A stretch of 64,000 bases of DNA from Aestuariibius insulae (lineage in GTDB: Bacteria; Pseudomonadota; Alphaproteobacteria; Rhodobacterales; Rhodobacteraceae), in contig NZ_JBFONW020000002.1 in the NCBI RefSeq assembly GCF_040783535.2, forward strand, positions 496,001 through 560,000. Reading direction: 5' to 3'. Shown piece by piece: positions 61,787 to 64,000 of the stretch (its first letter is position 1; every line of letters begins with the position of its first letter). The position numbers and the translations under genes were made by a program. The notes below the pieces were generated by a model, which was not told the origin of the DNA, made no database searches, and worked only from the letters and a program-made list of their open reading frames with translations.

Positions 61787-62245
61787 CTACCTCCGAGAGC
61801 CATATCTCCGTAGCAGCCGCTGACGGACACGCTCACGGGCCCTTCGGTCGCTCTTGTCCTCGCCCATCGCTGAACATGCGATGTCGAGCACGTAGCCGCC
61901 GTCAACAGACACGTTGGCCCACATCGACCTGATCCGGTCGTCTTCATCCTCAGACGGTTGCCAAGACGACGGACGACCGGTAGGTTTCCGCGGCTGTTCT
62001 ATCGCGACCTCAGCCACCTCGATCGAGACACCGCGTTCATTCAATTCAGACCGCATGTTTCGAAGTCCTTTTCCAGCGCCGAGGTCCGATATTGCAAGCA
62101 AGACGAGCGTGTCCCCGCTCCGTAGATCTCGAAAGAGATGCCGTCGCTCTTCCCGGTTCGTTTTTTCTCCGTCGAGATAAACCCGCTCTGCCCCTACTGC
62201 CTCCAAGGCGCGCGTCTTTCGCTTGTATCCGTAGCCGATCTTCAT
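61787..62245 (-). CDS. resolvase-like protein lacking the catalytic serine
   Basis: 152 residues. The order of elements copies serine recombinases: MKIGYGYKRKTRALEAVGAE (beta 1), RVYLDGEKTNREERRHLFRDLRSGDTLVLLAISDLG (the GDTLVL...DxLG motif), RSELNERGVSIEVAE and a PTGRP linker before a helical C-terminal part (about 100-152). At the position of the nucleophilic Ser (normally RVS) it has YKR. It is therefore unlikely to cut DNA and may be a DNA-binding regulator. A GTTTCGTACG repeat array lies immediately upstream. Confidence 0.55.
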   Translation of the reverse strand: MKIGYGYKRKTRALEAVGAERVYLDGEKTNREERRHLFRDLRSGDTLVLLAISDLGAGKGLRNMRSELNERGVSIEVAEVAIEQPRKPTGRPSSWQPSEDEDDRIRSMWANVSVDGGYVLDIACSAMGEDKSDRRARERVRQRLLRRYGSRR

Positions 62246-62266
62246 TCGACGATATGTGGCACGACA

Positions 62267-62347
62267 GTTTCATACGCCGCAAGCTATGCATCTGTTTCGT
62301 ACGCGTCAATATATGTTTCGTACGTTTCGTACTTGTGCGTGTGAAAC
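62267..62347. repeat. array of GTTTCRTACK repeats between divergent genes
   Basis: Direct copies start at 62267 (GTTTCATACG), 62294 and 62315 (GTTTCGTACG) and 62324 (GTTTCGTACT, sharing one base with the previous copy). An inverted, partial copy, GTGTGAAAC, lies at 62339-62347. Spacings are 27, 21 and 9 bp. The array fills the 148-bp divergent gap between the resolvase-like gene and the 51-residue ORF, and is AT-richer than its surroundings, as expected for an operator or iteron set. Confidence 0.8.
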
Positions 62348-62393
62348 ATTGGTCTTATATCTTTGTCATCGAAAGCGAGGCAGAGGAACTGAC

Positions 62394-62549
62394 ATGAAAA
62401 AGAGCGTCGCATACTTCATGGAGCGCAAAGCTACCTTCGCCGATCTGCACGACGCAATGGATTGGGTGGCGACCGAGGCCAGCGGGTTCGGCATGACTGG
62501 CCCCGAGGCCGAGGCGAAAGGTTACGCCTATATCGCGAAAAGCAACTGA
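62394..62549 (+). CDS. small hypothetical protein, 51 aa
   Basis: MKKSVAYFMERKATFADLHD to KGYAYIAKSN. GAGGA precedes the ATG by 7 nt, and a possible -10 (TATATC) lies near 62357. It is transcribed away from the resolvase-like gene, with the repeat array between them. No family recognised; the size and position would suit a regulator, antitoxin-like or anti-defence protein, but there is no direct evidence. Confidence 0.55.
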   Translation: MKKSVAYFMERKATFADLHDAMDWVATEASGFGMTGPEAEAKGYAYIAKSN

Positions 62550-62679
62550 TACTGATCAGGGAGGACCGTTTTCACCGGAAGGTATTGGCAAGGAGTATCT
62601 GTAAAAATTCCAGTCCAGTCTGGTAATGTGAGAAGAGCTAGAATCTCTGATAAACTCGCGATCAGGAAGGGAGGCGCTA

Positions 62680-63171
62680 ATGAGTTCAGAGTACTGCTTG
62701 GTTGTCTTCAAAGGATTTGTGACATTTGTTTTCGTTGGAATAATCGGATTCTCTATCGAAAGCTGGTATTCCGCTTCACAAGCGGTCCGCGACCGACAGC
62801 GTGTGCTTTTGGAGACTAGTTACGACCACTTGGCTGACTTCAGTGCATCATTGGCCTATCTCAGGGCTACGGTGAGCAGAATGCCAGCGGATCAGTCCGC
62901 TACACCAGAAAACCTAGCAGACTACCGGGCGGCCTATAGGCAATTCAGCGAAGCAAAAGTGCCGTTCATTGTTGGTATGGAACAGCTTGGCATTGGCGAC
63001 ACGAATCTTATCTCGGAATTTGGCCAGCTGAACGAAATCGCGATAAAACTTGACAGGTGCTTGCTTGGTGCGAGAGGCGACGATTGCATCTTCCGCGAAG
63101 ACTTTAAGCGCTTCATCAAACTGTCTACCAGCTTCGAGGGCGGAATGGTTCAAGCCCTGTCTACCCGATAA
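62680..63171 (+). CDS. membrane-anchored hypothetical protein, 163 aa
   Basis: GGGAGG 7 nt before the ATG is a strong ribosome-binding site. An N-terminal transmembrane helix (about 9-27, FKGFVTFVFVGIIGFSIESW) is followed by a periplasmic or cytoplasmic helical domain with two cysteines, CLLGARGDDC, spaced for a disulfide. No family recognised. The moderate GC fits its island location. Confidence 0.65.
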   Translation: MSSEYCLVVFKGFVTFVFVGIIGFSIESWYSASQAVRDRQRVLLETSYDHLADFSASLAYLRATVSRMPADQSATPENLADYRAAYRQFSEAKVPFIVGMEQLGIGDTNLISEFGQLNEIAIKLDRCLLGARGDDCIFREDFKRFIKLSTSFEGGMVQALSTR

Positions 63172-63294
63172 TAGTGATCCAAAACTCATACGTTTCTGTC
63201 ACCAGCGAAAACCACCAGATCGATTCCGTTGCCGATGACCGATCCGCGTTTTTCGCGGAAGTGGCACGGCAGCAACTGGAAAGCCATTAGGGCG

Positions 63295-64000
63295 TCAAAG
63301 CAGACCGACGCTGATCTCCCGGTTGCAGACAATCAGTTCCGGCGCGGCCTTCGCCTCGTGTTTCGATATGGTATAGGTCAACCTCGCCTCCTCGAAGTGA
63401 AACCCATCGAACAGGCGCCGTACCTCAGGCGTGTCGTTCATCGAGAGCAGGAAGGTGCCGTCGATCTTGGACAGCCTGTCCGCCATCTCCCGGATATCCC
63501 TTTTATCAAATAGCCCACGGCCGTAGTCCGCCTCATGCCCCCAGTATGGCGGATCGATGTAGAACAGGGTTTTGCGCCCGTCGTACCGCTCGAGGATGGC
63601 CCGCCAATCGAGATTTTCGAATATCACGTCCTCGAGCCGGGCGTGCGCGGCCTCCAGTAGCGGCTCCAAACGCGACAGGCTAAATCGGGAGGGGCGATCG
63701 GGCGCAACGCCGAAGACGCCGCCGAGCTGCCCCCCGAAAGCCAGCCGCTGCAAGTATAGGAAGCGGGCGGCGCGCTCTAGATCGGTCAGCGTGCTGGGAT
63801 CGCATTTCCGGAGACGTTCGAACTCAGCTCGGGACGTGATCTGAAACCGCATCACCTCGATGAGCTGCGGATAGTGCCGCTGGAGGATGCGGAAGAGGTT
63901 GGTAATCTCGCCGTTGATGTCATTGGCGACCTCACATTTCGGCTTCCAGGTACGCCTGAGAAACACTCCCCCCATGCCGACGAACGGCTCAACATAGGTG
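63295..64000 (-). CDS. D12-class (Dam-type) N6-adenine DNA methyltransferase, 5' end outside window
   Basis: At least 235 residues; the frame continues past base 64000 and reads YVEPFVGMGGVFLRR (motif I region, like the YxEPFxGxGxVF of Dam) at the edge, so the apparent ATG at 63975 is internal. FYIDPPYWG is catalytic motif IV (DPPY). ANDINGEITNLFRILQRH is the usual segment after motif I, and the region about 60-110 is the helical recognition insert. It methylates adenine; its target and whether a nuclease partner exists lie outside the window. Confidence 0.88.
   Translation of the reverse strand, partial: TYVEPFVGMGGVFLRRTWKPKCEVANDINGEITNLFRILQRHYPQLIEVMRFQITSRAEFERLRKCDPSTLTDLERAARFLYLQRLAFGGQLGGVFGVAPDRPSRFSLSRLEPLLEAAHARLEDVIFENLDWRAILERYDGRKTLFYIDPPYWGHEADYGRGLFDKRDIREMADRLSKIDGTFLLSMNDTPEVRRLFDGFHFEEARLTYTISKHEAKAAPELIVCNREISVGLL

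Larger units (their letters stand above)
52446..64000. mobile_element. genomic (defence) island inserted at tRNA-Val; right end outside window
   Basis: Begins at the break in the tRNA-Val fragment. Contents are typical accessory functions: a helicase-nuclease pair, a type II restriction-modification cassette with Vsr, a resolvase-like protein, orphan small ORFs and a D12-class methyltransferase, with larger intergenic gaps than the backbone. The orientation of the remnant predicts an intact tRNA-Val and possibly an integrase beyond base 64000. No integrase is seen inside. Confidence 0.65.

Noticed and set aside
62267..62347. Repeat array as a CRISPR
   Set aside because: Repeats are 10 bp with irregular 9-27 bp spacing; no cas genes. 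No CRISPR array was seen anywhere in the window.

Overview
The window is high-GC DNA from an alphaproteobacterium of the order Rhodobacterales (Rhodobacter/Roseobacter group). Evidence for this is a DksA with a single zinc-site cysteine, an ALA synthase (HemA) very close in length and sequence to the Rhodobacter enzyme, the amidase-mrcA-prfB order, the hemA / RodZ-like / ispG order, and a GC-rich intergenic repeat (GCCCCCGGACCCCCGG...TATTT...AGATGAAG) that I associate with this group. Gene identities come from reading translated sequence and motifs; no database search was run.

Layout. 0-8.2 kb: dksA; a MoxR AAA+ ATPase and its VWA partner, with an acetyltransferase, a DUF2927 lipoprotein and a 56-residue membrane protein between them; a DUF421 membrane protein; an M48 protease; and a PIN-domain protein overlapping an RlmI-like methyltransferase. 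8.2-19.1 kb: a complete carbohydrate or polyol uptake and catabolism locus with a LacI-type regulator, a sugar isomerase/epimerase-like TIM-barrel protein, a Gfo/Idh/MocA dehydrogenase, a binding protein, two permeases, a small membrane protein, two different ATPases and a fused DhaK-DhaL kinase. Two matching operator-like sites lie before the regulator and before the binding-protein gene. 19.2-48 kb: mostly core genes (queA, an AsmA-like giant, bcp, LytM peptidase plus bactofilin, MFS exporter, prfB, PBP1A, amidase, aminotransferase, BepA-like protease, DsbA-like protein, NUC1 nuclease, ispG, RodZ-like protein, hemA, M20 peptidase, two identical tRNA-Asp). Two lower-GC orphan genes (19.2-20.2 and 31.3-31.9 kb) interrupt it. 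48-52.1 kb: pirin, a small hypothetical protein and an autotransporter.

52.4-64 kb: accessory island. Its left edge is the 3' 46 nt of a tRNA-Val(UAC) gene, the usual footprint of integration into a tRNA. The island carries a two-gene nuclease-helicase pair resembling Hachiman (HamA/HamB); a compact EcoRII-type cassette (C5 methyltransferase with an N-terminal helix-turn-helix, Vsr mismatch endonuclease, EcoRII-like restriction enzyme); a resolvase-like protein lacking the catalytic serine, facing an array of GTTTCGTACG repeats and a 51-residue ORF; a membrane-anchored orphan; and a Dam-type adenine methyltransferase cut by the window end. No integrase is visible, so it probably lies beyond 64 kb near the intact tRNA-Val, or has been lost.

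The strongest leads are the nuclease-helicase pair, the resolvase-like protein with its repeat array, and the catabolic locus whose substrate cannot be read from sequence.
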